NCBI GenBank assembly: GCA_016190465.1
Contig: JACPQP010000119.1
Location: 1 to 19,226, forward strand
Source of the DNA: Chloroflexota bacterium
GTDB taxonomy: Bacteria; Chloroflexota; UBA6077; FW602-bin22; JACPQP01
DNA length: 19,226 nt
Reading direction: 5' to 3'
Part shown: piece by piece, positions 1-8,780 of the stretch
How the letters are laid out: every line of letters begins with the position of its first letter
How positions within the stretch are numbered: position 1 is the first letter of the stretch
The notes under the pieces: model-generated
Told to the model about the DNA's origin: nothing
Seen by the model: the letters and a program-made list of their open reading frames with translations, nothing else
Databases searched by the model: none
Made by a program: the position numbers and the translations under genes

Positions 1-10
1 GGTCCAGGAC

Positions 11-1858
11 CTATGGGCCTAGGCTCACCCCGGCGAACCCCCACAGTCCCGTGTAGTGCGGCGTGAGGCCCTGGACCGACCGTCGCCACAGCCAGCGCGG
101 GCGGCGCGCCAACAGGTAGATGTGATGCGAGAGGAGCAGATCGATCTCCTGCGCCCGTCGATAGAGCGCCGCCCGCTCGCCCGAGTCAATCGTGCGCCGG
201 GCCTGGGCCAATGTCTCATCGAGGTCCGGGGCGACGATACCGGCGTCGCCTGTCCGAGCGAGGATCGGCGCGAGTTGGGGCCCCGGGTCGCCGACGTCGC
301 AGGCGGCGCGAACGAGCGCGGCGTGATAGGCGGACCGGTTCGCGGCCAGGAAGGCGACGTCGACCGCGGGACGGGGGTCGAGGATCGCCCGGATGCCAAC
401 CGCCGCCCATTGCGACCGGATCGCCTCGGCGAGCTTCGTCTCCGGCGCGCGAGCCGGCAGGAGAAGCAGCACGTCCACCCCCCCGGAGTAGCCGGCCTCT
501 TTCACCAGGCCGGCGGCCTGGGCCGGGTTGAAGCCCTGAGCCGAAAGCGAAGGGTCATGGCCCAGCGTGCCCGGCAGGAGCGCGGACCGCTGGATATCGT
601 CGGCCAGCGCCCCCATCGCCTGAAGTAGCGCCGCCGGGTCGAGAGCGAGAGTGGCCGCCTGCCGCAGGCGGTGGTTGGCCCGAAACGGCCCCGCGACCGC
701 GTTCAGCGCCAGCCGGTAGCTCGTCGCTGCCACCGGACTTGCCAGCGCTACCGGGTCGCTGGCCGCGCTCAAGGGCCCGGGCCCCGGCGTCGCCAGCTCG
801 GCACCGTCGATCTCGCCCGTGCGCACGCGGTCCACCGCGGCCGCCAGCACCGCCGGGACACCGAACTCGATCCCCGCCACGTTCGTCGCGCTCACTTCGC
901 GTCGCCAGTAACCGGGGTAGCGGCTCAACCGCACGCGCTCGCCCGCGGTCGCCTCGTCGACTCGAAATGGCCCCACCCCAACCGGGCGAGCGGCGTAGCC
1001 GGGCCCGCCGAGCTTCTCGAAAGCGGCCCGGCTGACCGGCGCCGCGGCCGGGCTGGCCAGGGCCCAGAGCACGGACCCATCGTCGCGGGTGAGCGAAATC
1101 CGCAAGGTCCGCGCGTCGACGATGGTCGCCGGGCGCTGCCGGTCGACCGCGCTGAGGGCGTCGACCAGGAGCGGCTGGGTCGTCGTCAGCAAGCGTCCCC
1201 AGTTCCAGCGGGCAACCTCGGCGTCCCAGGCCGTGCCATCGTGGAAGGTCACCCCGCGCCGAAGCCAGAGCGTCAGCGATCGCTGCCCGAACGCCCACGA
1301 CTCCACCAGCGCCCCGCGCGCTCCCCAGACCCGATCGCCATCCGGCGCCCAGAACAGCCACGGGTCGTGGATTGCCGCGAGCGCTGGCGACGGCGCATCG
1401 TTCATCAGCGGGTCGAGCGAGCGCGGAAGTGCACCCGGCGCGATCCGCAGCAAGACCTCGCCGCGCACCGGTGAGGTGGGCGTCTGGGCCGGCGGCGGCG
1501 ACCGTGTCGGCACAGCCCGCGGCGCGACGGTTGCCGTGGGGGCGGCTGCCGCGGGCGAGGGCGGTTGGGGCGTCGGAAGCGGTGACGCGGGCGGAAGCGG
1601 CGTCGCCGACAGGGTGAGAGGCAGATTCCCTGTGTCAAGTGCAGTGGCGGAAGGGACAGGCGGCGTAGTCGTCGGCGGCGCGAGCGTGGCCGGGGGCGAG
1701 GGAGGGGCTGGCGTCGCGGTCGACGGAGTCGGATTGGGCACGACGGTCGGCGCTGGAAGTGGAAGCGTGGTAAGCGAACGGCGGCATGCGGTCGCCGCAG
1801 CCAGCCCGAGCACCAGCGCGCCGTCCCGCAACAGAGCACGGCGAGAGATGCGAGACAA
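11..1858 (-). CDS. ABC transporter substrate-binding lipoprotein, family 5 (peptide/nickel type)
   Basis: Extracellular, membrane-anchored solute-binding protein of the SBP_bac_5 class, which delivers peptides, nickel or similar ligands to an ABC importer. The 615-aa product starts with a twin-arginine-like SRRALL segment, a hydrophobic stretch and a lipobox-like end AATAC (Cys25), so it is probably a lipoprotein. Residues ~30-130 are an extreme Pro/Thr/Ala linker. The binding domain runs from ~135 to the end and includes the family hallmark GVTFHDGTAWDAEVARWNWG. The start is TTG, chosen because GGAGG sits 9 nt upstream. It lies 167 bp after trpB on the same strand, with repeats and a hairpin in between, and is probably a separate unit. 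No permease or ATPase is visible; any partners would lie beyond the left edge. The family is secure, the ligand unknown. Confidence 0.88.
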   Translation of the reverse strand: MSRISRRALLRDGALVLGLAAATACRRSLTTLPLPAPTVVPNPTPSTATPAPPSPPATLAPPTTTPPVPSATALDTGNLPLTLSATPLPPASPLPTPQPPSPAAAAPTATVAPRAVPTRSPPPAQTPTSPVRGEVLLRIAPGALPRSLDPLMNDAPSPALAAIHDPWLFWAPDGDRVWGARGALVESWAFGQRSLTLWLRRGVTFHDGTAWDAEVARWNWGRLLTTTQPLLVDALSAVDRQRPATIVDARTLRISLTRDDGSVLWALASPAAAPVSRAAFEKLGGPGYAARPVGVGPFRVDEATAGERVRLSRYPGYWRREVSATNVAGIEFGVPAVLAAAVDRVRTGEIDGAELATPGPGPLSAASDPVALASPVAATSYRLALNAVAGPFRANHRLRQAATLALDPAALLQAMGALADDIQRSALLPGTLGHDPSLSAQGFNPAQAAGLVKEAGYSGGVDVLLLLPARAPETKLAEAIRSQWAAVGIRAILDPRPAVDVAFLAANRSAYHAALVRAACDVGDPGPQLAPILARTGDAGIVAPDLDETLAQARRTIDSGERAALYRRAQEIDLLLSHHIYLLARRPRWLWRRSVQGLTPHYTGLWGFAGVSLGP

Positions 1859-1871
1859 GGTCGTTTTCCTC

Positions 1872-1926
1872 CGGCTCCCCCCTTCCCCCCCGGGTGGGGG
1901 AAGGGGCGGGGGGATGAGGGGCGGCC
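1872..1926 (+). repeat. Family A GC-rich hairpin repeat, copy 1
   Basis: A 55-bp C-run/G-run element with an 11-bp stem (CCCCTTCCCCC / GGGGGAAGGGG, loop CCGGGT) and a tail reading GCGGGGGGATGAGGGGCGG. It matches the reverse complement of 8353-8407 with a single difference. It lies just upstream of the ribosome binding site of the substrate-binding protein gene at 11-1858. Confidence 0.85.
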
Positions 1927-1996
1927 CCGGGCGAAACTACTCGCGCATTGTACCCAAGAGGGTTGCCAGGTGCGATTGGAAATCCGATAGAGTAGT

Positions 1997-2020
1997 GGAG
2001 GGGCGAACCTTGTGTTCGTC
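1997..2020. repeat. Family B hairpin (GCGAAC...GTTCG), copy after trpB
   Basis: Short imperfect hairpin, GGGGCGAAC-CTTGT-GTTCGTC, directly after the trpB stop codon. It resembles elements at 6173-6204 and 14552-14572. It might act as a weak 3'-end hairpin for the trp mRNA, but there is no T-run, so a terminator role is not shown. Confidence 0.5.
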
Positions 2021-2025
2021 AGCGG

Positions 2026-3255
<1,230 letters not shown>

Positions 3256-3268
3256 CTCGCATCTCCCC

Positions 3269-3907
3269 TTAAGCGTGTCCCGTTCTCCTGGCGGCGGCGA
3301 CGAACGCCGCGATCTTGGCCGCATCTTTCTGGCCGTCCGTCTCGACTCCACTGCTCACGTCGACGCCCCATGGGCGCGCCTGGACGATCGCCTCGCCGAC
3401 GTTCTCCGGCGTCAGCCCCCCGGCGATCAGGATTCGGTCGACGGCCGCGGCGGCTCTGGCGAGTGACCAGTCGAAGGTCTGTCCGCTGCCACCGTAGTGT
3501 CCGGGGGCGAAGCCATCGAGCACGAACCCGGTCACGTGGCTCCGGTACTCCGGCAGCACCGCCAGCGACGCGAGGCCCACGACCCGGATCGACTTGAACG
3601 CCGGCACAGGAAGCGCCGAGCAGACCTCCCGCGGCTCGTCGCCACAGAGCTGAGCGAAATCCAGGGCACACCGACCGACGATCTCCGCCACCGTCGACGG
3701 CGACTCATTCTCGCCAACGACGAACAGCCCGACCCGACCGACACGGCGGGGAAGCTCGCGGCAAATCGCCAGGGCATCCTCGGGACTGATTCGGCGCCGG
3801 CTCGGCGCGAACACGAACCCGACGAGATCCGCACCTGCCTCCGCCGCCGCCAACGCGTGCTCCAGCGTGCGGATGCCGCAGATCTTGACGATGATCTCTC
3901 TGGACAC
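3269..3907 (-). CDS. trpF: Phosphoribosylanthranilate isomerase
   Basis: Performs the Amadori rearrangement of phosphoribosylanthranilate to CdRP, the fourth enzymatic step of tryptophan synthesis. The 212-aa TIM barrel shows the catalytic Cys in VKICGIR (C10), GADLVGFVFAPSRRRIS, the catalytic Asp in VLDGF (D131), the glycine-rich GGSGQTFDW and the C-terminal phosphate loops IAGGLTPENV and GVDVSSGVE. The start is GTG at 3907, giving an N-terminus of MSREIIVKICGI. This GTG overlaps the trpC TAG stop by one base (TAGTG), so translation is probably coupled. The open frame upstream of it translates the end of trpC and is not used. Length is normal for the family. Confidence 0.96.
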   Translation of the reverse strand: MSREIIVKICGIRTLEHALAAAEAGADLVGFVFAPSRRRISPEDALAICRELPRRVGRVGLFVVGENESPSTVAEIVGRCALDFAQLCGDEPREVCSALPVPAFKSIRVVGLASLAVLPEYRSHVTGFVLDGFAPGHYGGSGQTFDWSLARAAAAVDRILIAGGLTPENVGEAIVQARPWGVDVSSGVETDGQKDAAKIAAFVAAARRTGHA

Positions 3908-4767
3908 TAGCTCATCCCCGTCGCCCCGTCGCCCCGAACCCTTCCCCCCTCTCCGCATCGGACCAACTCAGGAACGGTGGGCCAGGGGGTGAGGTCCGTC
4001 GCCAGCAGCTCCCAGATCTTCCCAGCGGGATCGCCGGACCGAACGAGCGATTCGCCGACGAGCATCGCGTGCACGCCCCACTCGCGCAGCCGGGCGACAT
4101 CGCCGCGCGTGTGGATGCCGCTCTCGGAGACAAGCGTGCTGTCCGGCGGGATCAGCGGCCGTATCCGGGCGGTTGTTTCGAGGTCGACGCGGAACGTGCG
4201 CAGGTCGCGGTTGTTGATCCCGATGATCTCAGCGCCGGCGGCCAGCGCGCGCCTGGCCTCGGCCTCGTCGTGGACCTCGACGAGCGCGGCCATACCGAGT
4301 GAATGCGCCAGGGAGTGAAGATCCCGCAGCTCCTCGTCGGTGAGGATTGACACGATCAGCAACACCGCGTCGGCTCCGGCTGCCCGAGCCTCGAACACCT
4401 GGTACGGCTCGACGAGGAAGTCCTTGCGCAGGACCGGCCGGTCCACCTGCGTGCGCACGGTGGTGAGGTGAGCCAGCTCTCCCTGGAAGAAGCGGCGATC
4501 GGTGAGCACCGAGATGGCCGCGGCGCCACCCGCCTGGTACGCAGTGGCGAGCGCGACCGGATCCAGGTTCGGCGCGAGCAGTCCTTTGGACGGCGACGCC
4601 TTCTTGACCTCGGCGATCAGCGTGAGATCTGGCTGGCGGATCGCGACGGCGAAGTCACGCGGTGGCACCTGCCCGCGTGCCCGCGCCTCGACCGCTGCCA
4701 GCGTCTCGCGTTCCTTCCGCTCGGCCAGTTCGGCCCGCTTGTGAGCCACAATCTCGTCGAGAATCAC
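3907..4767 (-). CDS. trpC: Indole-3-glycerol phosphate synthase, with a repeat-derived C-terminal tail
   Basis: Converts CdRP to indole-3-glycerol phosphate. The 286-aa TIM barrel carries IAEVKKASPSKG (51-62), the catalytic lysine region VLRKDFLVEPYQ (112-123), IGINNRDLRTF, VSESGIHTRGDV and AMLVGESLVRSGDPAGKI. The start is GTG at 4767, 8 bp after the trpD stop and preceded by AGGAGGG; the open frame upstream is trpD territory. Most family members end soon after the GDPAGKIWELL-like helix. Here ~30 extra residues (LTPWPTVPELVRCGEGG and onward) follow, encoded by DNA that matches the family A repeat in both half-sites. The tail is therefore probably read-through of an inserted repeat rather than a functional domain. 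Confidence 0.96.
   Translation of the reverse strand: MILDEIVAHKRAELAERKERETLAAVEARARGQVPPRDFAVAIRQPDLTLIAEVKKASPSKGLLAPNLDPVALATAYQAGGAAAISVLTDRRFFQGELAHLTTVRTQVDRPVLRKDFLVEPYQVFEARAAGADAVLLIVSILTDEELRDLHSLAHSLGMAALVEVHDEAEARRALAAGAEIIGINNRDLRTFRVDLETTARIRPLIPPDSTLVSESGIHTRGDVARLREWGVHAMLVGESLVRSGDPAGKIWELLATDLTPWPTVPELVRCGEGGRVRGDGATGMS
3938..3995 (-). repeat. Decayed family A repeat inside the 3' end of trpC
   Basis: The plus strand reads CCCCCCTCTCCGCATC at ~3944-3959 and GGCCAGGGGGTGAGGTC at ~3980-3996. The intact intergenic element at 6075-6114 reads CCCCCCTCTCCGTATC and GGCCGGGGGTGAGGTC. The middle has diverged, so the hairpin is mostly lost. The element lies wholly inside the trpC reading frame and encodes its C-terminal tail. 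Confidence 0.65.
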
Positions 4768-4775
4768 AGGCCCTC

Positions 4776-5792
4776 CTACGTCCCGAGCTGCTGACTCAGC
4801 GCGACCAGCCGGTCGAGCCGGTCGAGCGCGGCGCCATCGTCGATGGCCCGCGCCGCCAGGACGATGCCCTCCTGCAGGTCCGCGGCCCGATCGGCGGCGA
4901 CGAGCGCGGCGGCAGCATTGAGGAGCACCACATCGCGGACGGGGCCGTGCTCCCCTTGAAAGACCGCCCGCAACGTCGCCGCGTTCTCGGCAGCGGTTCG
5001 CCCTCGAATGGCGCCCAGCGGTGCGGACGAAAGCCCCACGTCGCCGGGCTCGACGACGAATGCTCTCAGATCGCCGCCCCTCACCTCGCACACGCGGGTT
5101 GGCCCGCTGATCGACAGCTCGTCGGTGCCGTCATCCCCGTGGACGACCAACGCGTGTCGACAGCCGAGCTGCTGGAGGACCGCCGCGAGCTTTGGGACGA
5201 GTGTCGTGTCGCCGACGCCGAGCACCTGAGCCGCCGCACCGGCCGGGTTGGTGAGCGGACCCAACAGATTGAAGACTGTCCGAATACCGATCTCTCGCCG
5301 TGGTCCGGCGGCGTATTTCATCGCCGGGTGGAACAGCGGCGCGAACATGAAGCCGATGCCGGCTTCGTCGATGCAGCGGGCCACGCGGTCGGCATCGAGG
5401 TTGATGGTGACGCCGAGCGCTTCGAGCACGTCGGCGGACCCACACTGGCTGCTCATCGCCCGGTTCCCGTGCTTGGCGACCCGTGCCCCGGCGCCGGCCG
5501 CGACAAAGGCAGCTCCGGTGGAGACGTTGACCGTGTGGCGACCGTCCCCGCCGGTCCCGCACGTATCGAGAACGGGGTCGCTGACGCGAACTGGCGTCGC
5601 CTTCGCTCGCATCACCGTGGCGAACCCGGCGATCTCGTCGACCGTCTCGCCCTTGAGCCGGAGCGCCGCGACCAAGGCGCCGATCTGAGCGGGCGTCGCC
5701 TCGCCCGACATGATCTCGCCCATCACCGCGCTCGCCTCGTCGCGCGTCAGATCGCCGCCCGCGACAATCTTTCCGATGGCCTCCCGAATCAT
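4776..5792 (-). CDS. trpD: Anthranilate phosphoribosyltransferase
   Basis: Transfers phosphoribose from PRPP to anthranilate. The 338-aa product has the N-terminal helical domain (1-70), the PRPP/Mg-binding DTCGTGGDGRHTVNVST (77-92), KHGNRAMSSQCGSADVLEALG (107-127), FAPLFHPAMKY, and the RREIGIRTVFNLLGPLTNP segment typical of TrpD. Two in-frame starts exist, GTG at 5798 and ATG at 5792. The ATG is chosen because GGGAGG ends only 5 nt upstream of it and would leave no spacing for the GTG. It is separated from trpG by ~350 bp of repeats, the only large gap in the trp operon, and runs into trpC with an 8-bp gap. Confidence 0.97.
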   Translation of the reverse strand: MIREAIGKIVAGGDLTRDEASAVMGEIMSGEATPAQIGALVAALRLKGETVDEIAGFATVMRAKATPVRVSDPVLDTCGTGGDGRHTVNVSTGAAFVAAGAGARVAKHGNRAMSSQCGSADVLEALGVTINLDADRVARCIDEAGIGFMFAPLFHPAMKYAAGPRREIGIRTVFNLLGPLTNPAGAAAQVLGVGDTTLVPKLAAVLQQLGCRHALVVHGDDGTDELSISGPTRVCEVRGGDLRAFVVEPGDVGLSSAPLGAIRGRTAAENAATLRAVFQGEHGPVRDVVLLNAAAALVAADRAADLQEGIVLAARAIDDGAALDRLDRLVALSQQLGT

Positions 5793-6141
5793 GTGCACCT
5801 CCCTGTGTAGTGAGCTTGCCGGGCAGACCTCACCCCCCTCAGCAGTGGGCAGAATCGTCCGTGATCCCCTGACAGGCCCTCACCCCCTGCCCCCTCTCCC
5901 AATACTGGGAGAGGGGGTGGAGCGGCACGTCTCCCCTTCCCCCAGTATTGGGGGAAGGGGCCGGCGGATGAGGGCCGTTCCCGCCGCCGACCACCATTCC
6001 TGCCCACTCATGAGGGCGCATGGCCCCTCTCCGTGTCGGAGAGGGAGATGAGGGTGAGGTCCGGCCCCGCGTCACCCCCCTCTCCGTATCAGAGAGGGGG
6101 GCCGGGGGTGAGGTCACTCCGCCCCCCCCCACGCCGAGCCT
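5793..6141. repeat. Repeat-filled gap between trpG and trpD (four family A hairpins)
   Basis: No gene is seen in these ~350 bp. Four hairpins are present: 5890-5917 (perfect 11-bp stem, loop AATACT), 5933-5960 (perfect 11-bp stem, loop AGTATT), 6025-6045 (9-bp stem, loop TGT) and 6075-6101 (10-bp stem, loop CGTATCA). The first two have reverse-complementary loops, so they are inverted copies. Tails of the type GGCCGGGGGTGAGGTC or GGCGGATGAGGG accompany them, and a further tail fragment lies at ~5823-5840. No T-run follows, so they are not obvious terminators, and the operon probably reads through. Confidence 0.85.
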
Positions 6142-6768
6142 CTACGCGATCACTCGTTCGGGGACCCGCGACGGGAGAGGGTGAACACCGGGTTCGCCCC
6201 TCCCAGGCTGCTCCAGGAAGTTGCGCAGCAGGTCTTTGCCGACGGTCGTCAGGATCGACTCGGGGTGGAACTGTACCCCCTCGACCGGGTGCTCGCGGTG
6301 ACGAATCCCCATGATCGTGCCGCTCGTCGTCTGAGCGGTGATCTCCAGGCAGGACGGCAGCGTCTTGCGGTCGACGACCAGCGAGTGGTAGCGGGTTGCC
6401 TCGAACGGGCTCGGCAACCCCTGGAATACGCCTTTGCCGTCGTGATAGATCAACGAGGTCTTCCCGTGGAAGAGCTGGCCGGCGTGGACGACATCGCCGC
6501 CGTAGGCGTGGCCGATACACTGGTGGCCCAGACAGACGCCGAGCGTCGGGATGCGCGGGCCAAATGTCGTGATCACCGCCGTCGAGATGCCGGCCTGGGC
6601 TGGACCGCACGGCCCAGGCGAGATCACGATCCGCTCGGGCGCCATCGCCTCGATCTCTGTCAGCGTAAGCCGGTCGTTGCGCCGCACGACCAGCTCGGCG
6701 CCAAGCTCACAGAGGTACTGGTACAGGTTATAGGTGAAGCTATCGTAGTTGTCGATGAGCAGTAGCAA
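6142..6768 (-). CDS. trpG: Anthranilate synthase glutamine amidotransferase subunit
   Basis: Class I glutamine amidotransferase that supplies ammonia to TrpE for anthranilate synthesis. The 208-aa product has the N-terminal LLLIDNYDSFTYNLYQYL, the oxyanion segment ISPGPCGP, the nucleophile in GVCLGHQCIG (C79), and the His/Glu pair in VQFHPES (H168, E170). The start is TTG at 6768: AAGGAGG ends 7 nt before it and the homologous N-terminus begins there. It starts 13 bp after the trpE stop, as expected for a TrpEG complex. The last ~21 residues (PGRGEPGVHPLPSRVPERVIA) exceed the usual end near RNFLEQ and are encoded over a family B hairpin. PabA is the alternative role, but the context favours TrpG. 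Confidence 0.95.
   Translation of the reverse strand: MLLLIDNYDSFTYNLYQYLCELGAELVVRRNDRLTLTEIEAMAPERIVISPGPCGPAQAGISTAVITTFGPRIPTLGVCLGHQCIGHAYGGDVVHAGQLFHGKTSLIYHDGKGVFQGLPSPFEATRYHSLVVDRKTLPSCLEITAQTTSGTIMGIRHREHPVEGVQFHPESILTTVGKDLLRNFLEQPGRGEPGVHPLPSRVPERVIA
6173..6204. repeat. Family B hairpin within the 3' end of trpG
   Basis: The arms are GGGAGAGGGTGAAC and GTTCGCCCCTCCC around a short centre, an imperfect inverted repeat of ~13 bp. It shares the GGGYGAAC...GTTCGCCC core with 1997-2020 and 14552-14572. It sits inside the coding sequence and encodes part of the extra C-terminal residues of TrpG. Confidence 0.6.
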
Positions 6769-6781
6769 GCGATTGCCTCCT

Positions 6782-8317
6782 TCAGTCGAGATCCTCGGCC
6801 AGATCGAGCGCGTTGAGCGTGGCCCGCGCCTTGTTGACCGACTCCATATACTCGTTTTCCGGCGTCGAGTCGGCGACAATCCCACCGCCGGCCTGCACGC
6901 TGGCGATTCCGTCCTTGATGACCAGCGTGCGAAGGGTGATCGCCGTGTCCAGATTGCCGGCGTAGTCGAAGTACCCGACCGCGCCGGCGTAGGGTCCGCG
7001 CCGGTCCGGCTCCAGCTCGGCGATGATCTCCATCGCCCGGATCTTCGGCGCGCCCGAGACCGTGCCGGCTGGGAAGCACGCCTGCAACGCGTCGTACGAA
7101 CTGAGATCCGAGCGGAGCCGTCCGGTGACGTGGGAGACGAGATGCATCACGTGGGAGTAGCGCTCGACCCCCATCGTCTGCGTCACCCGCACCGAGCCCG
7201 GCCCGCTCACCCGGCCGATGTCGTTGCGGCCAAGGTCGAGGAGCATGATGTGCTCCGCGCGCTCCTTCTCGTCGTGGCGCAGCTCCGCTTCGAGCGCCAG
7301 GTCCTCGGCCGGCGTGCGGCCGCGCCGGCGGGTACCGGCGATCGGGTGGGTGGTCGCCGCACCCTCCTCGACCCTGACGAGCAGCTCCGGCGAGGCGCCG
7401 ACGATCTGGAAGTGGCCCAGGTCCAGGTAGTACATGTAGGGCGATGGGTTGATTGTCCGCAGGGCCCGATAGACGGTGAACGGATCGGCGGTAGTCGGTC
7501 GGGTGTACCGCTGCGAAAGCACAACCTGGATGATGTCGCCCGCGTCGATGTAGCGGATCCCCCGGCGCACCATCGCCTCGTAGTCGCCCCGAGCCATGTT
7601 CATCACGATCGCGGGCCGGTCGGCCGGTGTCGCCGGGCGGGGATTCGGGCGCAGAACGAGCGGCCTGCGCAGCGCGGCGACCAGTTCATCGATCCGGGCG
7701 ACGGCGGCGTCGTAGGCGGCGGCAATGGTGCCGTTGCCCCGGGCAGATAGTGCGGAGCGCGCGTCCGGGCGGTCCGCACCATCCGGATCGTGGTCGAGGT
7801 GGACGTGGCTGACCACCTTGATCTTGCGCTGGAGGTGGTCGAACACGACGAGGGTATCGGCGAGGGCGAAAACACTCTCGGGCACGCCGACCGGGTCGGC
7901 CGCGGGCGCGGGCAACTCCTCGAAGTACCGCACGACTTCGTAGCTGAGGTAGCCGACCGCGCCGCCCTGAAACCGCGGCAGGTTAGGCGTGGCCACGGCG
8001 CGGTACGGCGCGAGCAGGTCGCGAATGACGCGGAGCGGGTTGGTGAAGGGGATGGTGCGTCGCTCGCCGTTCTGCTGGATCGTGGCCTGTCCCCGGTGCA
8101 TGGTGACGACAAGCGAGGGGTTCGTGCCGATGAACGAGTAGCGCGCCAGGCGTTCGCCGCCTTCGACGCTCTCGAGGAGGAAGCTGCCGGTTCCCCGGGC
8201 GATCTTGAGGTAGGCGGAGACCGGTGTCTCCAGGTCGGCAAGGATCTCGCGGTAGATCGGCACCAGGTTGCCGCGACCGGCGAGCGAGCACACGTCGTCG
8301 AGACGGGGAAAGTACAT
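6782..8317 (-). CDS. trpE: Anthranilate synthase component I
   Basis: Converts chorismate plus ammonia (from TrpG) to anthranilate, the committed step of tryptophan synthesis. The 511-aa product contains an N-terminal domain with LLESVEGGERLARYSFIG (the region that binds feedback tryptophan in the family). The chorismate-binding domain has ASPELLVRVE, PIAGTRRRGRT, LLDLGRNDIGRVS, CFPAGTVSGAPKIRAMEII, GPYAGAVGYFDY and the C-terminal VQAGGGIVADSTPENEY. The open frame continues upstream through a GC-rich repeat encoding a meaningless Pro/Gly/Arg string. ATG at 8317 is chosen because GGAGG lies 9 nt upstream and the conserved sequence starts there. It is the first gene of the operon, downstream of a tryptophan T-box. 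Confidence 0.97.
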   Translation of the reverse strand: MYFPRLDDVCSLAGRGNLVPIYREILADLETPVSAYLKIARGTGSFLLESVEGGERLARYSFIGTNPSLVVTMHRGQATIQQNGERRTIPFTNPLRVIRDLLAPYRAVATPNLPRFQGGAVGYLSYEVVRYFEELPAPAADPVGVPESVFALADTLVVFDHLQRKIKVVSHVHLDHDPDGADRPDARSALSARGNGTIAAAYDAAVARIDELVAALRRPLVLRPNPRPATPADRPAIVMNMARGDYEAMVRRGIRYIDAGDIIQVVLSQRYTRPTTADPFTVYRALRTINPSPYMYYLDLGHFQIVGASPELLVRVEEGAATTHPIAGTRRRGRTPAEDLALEAELRHDEKERAEHIMLLDLGRNDIGRVSGPGSVRVTQTMGVERYSHVMHLVSHVTGRLRSDLSSYDALQACFPAGTVSGAPKIRAMEIIAELEPDRRGPYAGAVGYFDYAGNLDTAITLRTLVIKDGIASVQAGGGIVADSTPENEYMESVNKARATLNALDLAEDLD

Positions 8318-8352
8318 CGGTCGGCACCTCCGGCTTCTCCGCATCCGCCCGT

Positions 8353-8407
8353 GGCCGCCCCTCATCCCCCCGCCCCTTCCCCCACCCGGGGGGAAAGGGG
8401 GGAGCCG
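8353..8407 (-). repeat. Family A GC-rich hairpin repeat, copy 2
   Basis: Read on the minus strand this 55-bp element matches 1872-1926 with one base different, including the 11-bp stem GGGGGAAGGGG and the GGATGAGGGGCGG tail. It lies between the T-box terminator and the trpE ribosome binding site, so it would be a stable hairpin in the 5' part of every trp transcript that escapes attenuation. Confidence 0.85.
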
Positions 8408-8424
8408 GCGGGCGCCGCGGGCCA

Positions 8425-8725
8425 AACAAAAAACCCCTCATCCCTGGGGACGAGAGGTCACCGTGGTGCCACCCCACTTGGCCGGTCACGACCGGCCCAC
8501 TCACTCACGAGTACGGGATGAGGCCTTAAAGCTTGATCCGATACCCGATCCCCGTTAACGGCGGGATCTCCGGCAGAGCCTACTCGACGTTGCCGCTTTC
8601 GGTCTGCGACTCCCAGGTCCATTCGGCGCTGCCGTGGGCATCGGCTTCCACCTTCCCCGACTCTCTAGGCCCCGCACTCAGCGCGTACTCGTCCTGTTCG
8701 CGGTCGTTGTCACTATTCGGTTGTT
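8425..8725 (-). promoter_or_regulatory. Tryptophan T-box riboswitch (UGG specifier) controlling the trp operon
   Basis: The ~300-nt leader has the full T-box plan on the minus strand. The Stem I base pairs CAGG (8693-8696) with CCTG (8614-8617). GAGTA just inside it is the AGUA-type loop E side, and GCGCTG pairs with CAGCGC. The distal part has AGAGAGTCGG...GGTGGAAGCCG. The specifier loop reads GAA-TGG-ACC, with UGG (Trp) at 8619-8621. The T-box core GGGGTGGCACCACGG is at 8461-8475. The antiterminator pairs GGGG and ACG around a TGGCACC bulge with CGTCCCC (8446-8452), and this last strand is also the 5' arm of the terminator. Uncharged tRNA-Trp should therefore allow transcription. This is standard T-box logic applied by inspection. 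Confidence 0.95.
8428..8458 (-). terminator. Intrinsic terminator of the trp T-box
   Basis: Minus-strand stem ACCTCTCGTCCC / GGGATGAGGGGT (12 pairs, two of them G-U) followed by TTTTTT. Its 5' arm overlaps the antiterminator strand, so the two structures exclude each other. Confidence 0.93.
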
Positions 8726-8731
8726 GGGCGT

Positions 8732-8759
8732 AGTATAGCACGCGGGCCACCCGTGTCAA
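8732..8759 (-). promoter_or_regulatory. Sigma-70 promoter of the trp operon
   Basis: Minus-strand -35 TTGACA (8754-8759) and -10 TATACT (8732-8737) are separated by 16 bp. Transcription should start near 8725, at the beginning of the T-box leader. The -35 lies only ~20 bp from the stop codon of the sugar permease gene. Confidence 0.88.
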
Positions 8760-8780
8760 GGGGGTAATCCCTGAGACTCG

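Noticed and set aside
1925..1975. Minus-strand promoter for the binding-protein gene at 11-1858 (TACAAT near 1951)
   Set aside because: The -10 is acceptable, but the -35 position matches the consensus at only two or three bases and there is no extended -10.
4662..5810. Plus-strand open frame (~382 codons) opposite trpD
   Set aside because: Antisense to trpD, with no domain or ribosome binding site; composition is that of a shadow frame.
5890..6101. Intrinsic terminators between trpG and trpD
   Set aside because: The stems are strong, but none is followed by a T-run on the minus strand, and termination here would silence trpDCFB.
8318..8425. Upstream extension of trpE (36 extra codons)
   Set aside because: It translates the family A repeat into a Pro/Gly/Arg string and runs into the T-box terminator; ATG 8317 has a proper GGAGG.
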